Assembly (NCBI GenBank): GCA_018067325.1
Contig: JAGPUU010000161.1
Span: forward strand, 1 to 6,773
Reading direction: 5' to 3'
DNA from: Amphritea sp.
GTDB taxonomy: Bacteria; Pseudomonadota; Gammaproteobacteria; Pseudomonadales; Balneatricaceae
DNA length: 6,773 nucleotides
Positions 5,987 to 6,773 of this stretch are shown piece by piece. The notes below the pieces were generated by a model. That model did not search any database. It was given only the letters and a program-made list of their open reading frames with translations, and was not told where the DNA came from. The position numbers and the translations under genes are program-made. Numbering within the stretch: the first letter of the stretch is position 1; each line of letters starts with the position of its first letter.

Positions 5987-6773
5987 CCCATTCAACTTTG
6001 CTTAAATCCACACCGTCTTTATACATATCCCACAACGGAGATAGTTCGCGGAGCTTACTCACTGCTGTGCGAATCTCAACAACAGCTTCATCAATATCTT
6101 GTTCTGTCGTAAAGCGACCAATAGAGAAGCGAATAGAGCTATGCGCCATCTCATCGCTCAAGCCTAACGCCCGTAGCACATAGGAAGGTTCAAGGCTCGC
6201 CGATGTACAGGCAGAACCTGATGAGACCGCCAGATCTTTCAAGGACATCAGCAATGACTCACCTTCAACATAGTTAAAGCTGACATTCATATTACCAATA
6301 TAACGCTGCCCTTCAGAACCGTTCAGAAAGATCTCTTCCATATCAGCCAGGCCATCCCAAAAATGTTTCCGCAGGGCAGTAATACGTTCATGCTCCTGAT
6401 GCATTTCAGCCTTTGCGATCGCAGCGGCTTCACCCATGCCAACAATCTGGTGTGTCGCAAGTGTGCCAGAACGCATACCACGCTCATGACCACCACCATG
6501 CAACTGCGCTTCCAGGCGTACCCGCGGCTTACGACGTACATAAAGCACTCCCATACCTTTCGGGCCGTACATCTTATGAGCAGATAGAGAGAGTAGATCA
6601 ACCTTCATTGCAGCAATGTCAATCTCGACCTTGCCTGCACTCTGAGCAGCATCAACATGAAACAAGACACCTTTAGCCCGGGTAATCTCACCGATAGCCG
6701 CAATATCATTGATCACACCGATTTCGTTATTCACGTGCATCACCGAAACCAGAATAGTGTCATCACGCAGCGC
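5976..6773 (-). CDS. iscS: Cysteine desulfurase IscS, C-terminal two-thirds (cut by window edge)
   Basis: PLP enzyme that removes sulfur from L-cysteine as a Cys-bound persulfide and passes it to IscU, TusA, ThiI and others. The visible 265 residues begin [17 protein letters not shown] and align without length change to E. coli IscS residues 140-404; the frame is open to the edge, so upstream sequence is missing. Key residues, in E. coli numbering, are Asp180 and Gln183 (HVDAAQ), PLP Lys206 ([10 protein letters not shown]), [12 protein letters not shown] (about 221-232) and the persulfide cysteine Cys328 in [17 protein letters not shown], encoded at 6209-6207. The C-terminus VEWVHH is the IscU-docking end and closely resembles E. 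coli EWAHH. It is 34 nt upstream of iscU in the same operon. iscR would be expected further upstream, outside the window. Confidence 0.98.
   Translation of the reverse strand, partial: ALRDDTILVSVMHVNNEIGVINDIAAIGEITRAKGVLFHVDAAQSAGKVEIDIAAMKVDLLSLSAHKMYGPKGMGVLYVRRKPRVRLEAQLHGGGHERGMRSGTLATHQIVGMGEAAAIAKAEMHQEHERITALRKHFWDGLADMEEIFLNGSEGQRYIGNMNVSFNYVEGESLLMSLKDLAVSSGSACTSASLEPSYVLRALGLSDEMAHSSIRFSIGRFTTEQDIDEAVVEIRTAVSKLRELSPLWDMYKDGVDLSKVEWVHH

Noticed and set aside
6323..6676. Overlapping frames on both strands within iscS
   Set aside because: All are shadows of the iscS frame, which is conserved residue by residue.
1..6773. Possible undescribed defence, mobile or biosynthetic system
   Set aside because: Every coding stretch is a recognised conserved housekeeping gene in a known order, with no unknown gene, transposase, att-like repeat, CRISPR-type array or compositional break.

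Overview
The window is a housekeeping stretch of a gammaproteobacterial chromosome. Every real gene lies on the minus strand, so transcription runs from the right edge to the left. It holds most of an isc iron-sulfur cluster operon (iscS-iscU-iscA-hscB-hscA-fdx-iscX), followed by ndk, rlmN and the start of a pilF/pilW lipoprotein gene. The full set with HscB/HscA, ferredoxin and IscX, and the order isc - ndk - rlmN - pilF, is typical of Pseudomonas and marine Oceanospirillales-type gammaproteobacteria. Moderate GC and protein sequences between the E. coli and Pseudomonas versions fit that. I cannot name the genus.

Right part (6773 down to 2141): iscS is cut by the window edge and keeps its C-terminal 265 codons, including the PLP lysine and catalytic cysteine. 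IscS takes sulfur from cysteine, IscU is the scaffold, IscA an A-type carrier, HscB/HscA the J-protein/Hsp70 pair acting on IscU, Fdx the electron donor and IscX an iron-binding modulator. Gaps are short (36 nt or less) and hscA/fdx overlap by one base, so this looks like one transcript. It ends at a strong intrinsic terminator just after iscX. iscR, expected upstream of iscS, is outside the window. A perfect 26-bp palindrome covers the iscS stop codon and lies just before a strong iscU ribosome binding site.

Middle (2140 to 2013): a compact intergenic region of about 130 bp carries a TATAAT -10 box and a structured leader for ndk. It marks the start of a second transcription unit.

Left part (2012 down to 1): ndk (nucleoside diphosphate kinase, with a short C-terminus), rlmN (radical-SAM RNA adenine methyltransferase) and the first 125 codons of pilF/pilW, which begins with TTG and encodes a lipoprotein signal and TPR repeats. 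No strong terminator separates these three, though a GC-rich hairpin follows ndk.

I saw no mobile element, CRISPR array, tRNA, rRNA or unfamiliar gene, and no credible new multi-gene system. What merits a second look is small: the iscS-iscU palindrome, the ndk leader, the uneven ribosome-binding sites in the isc operon, and several start-site corrections.
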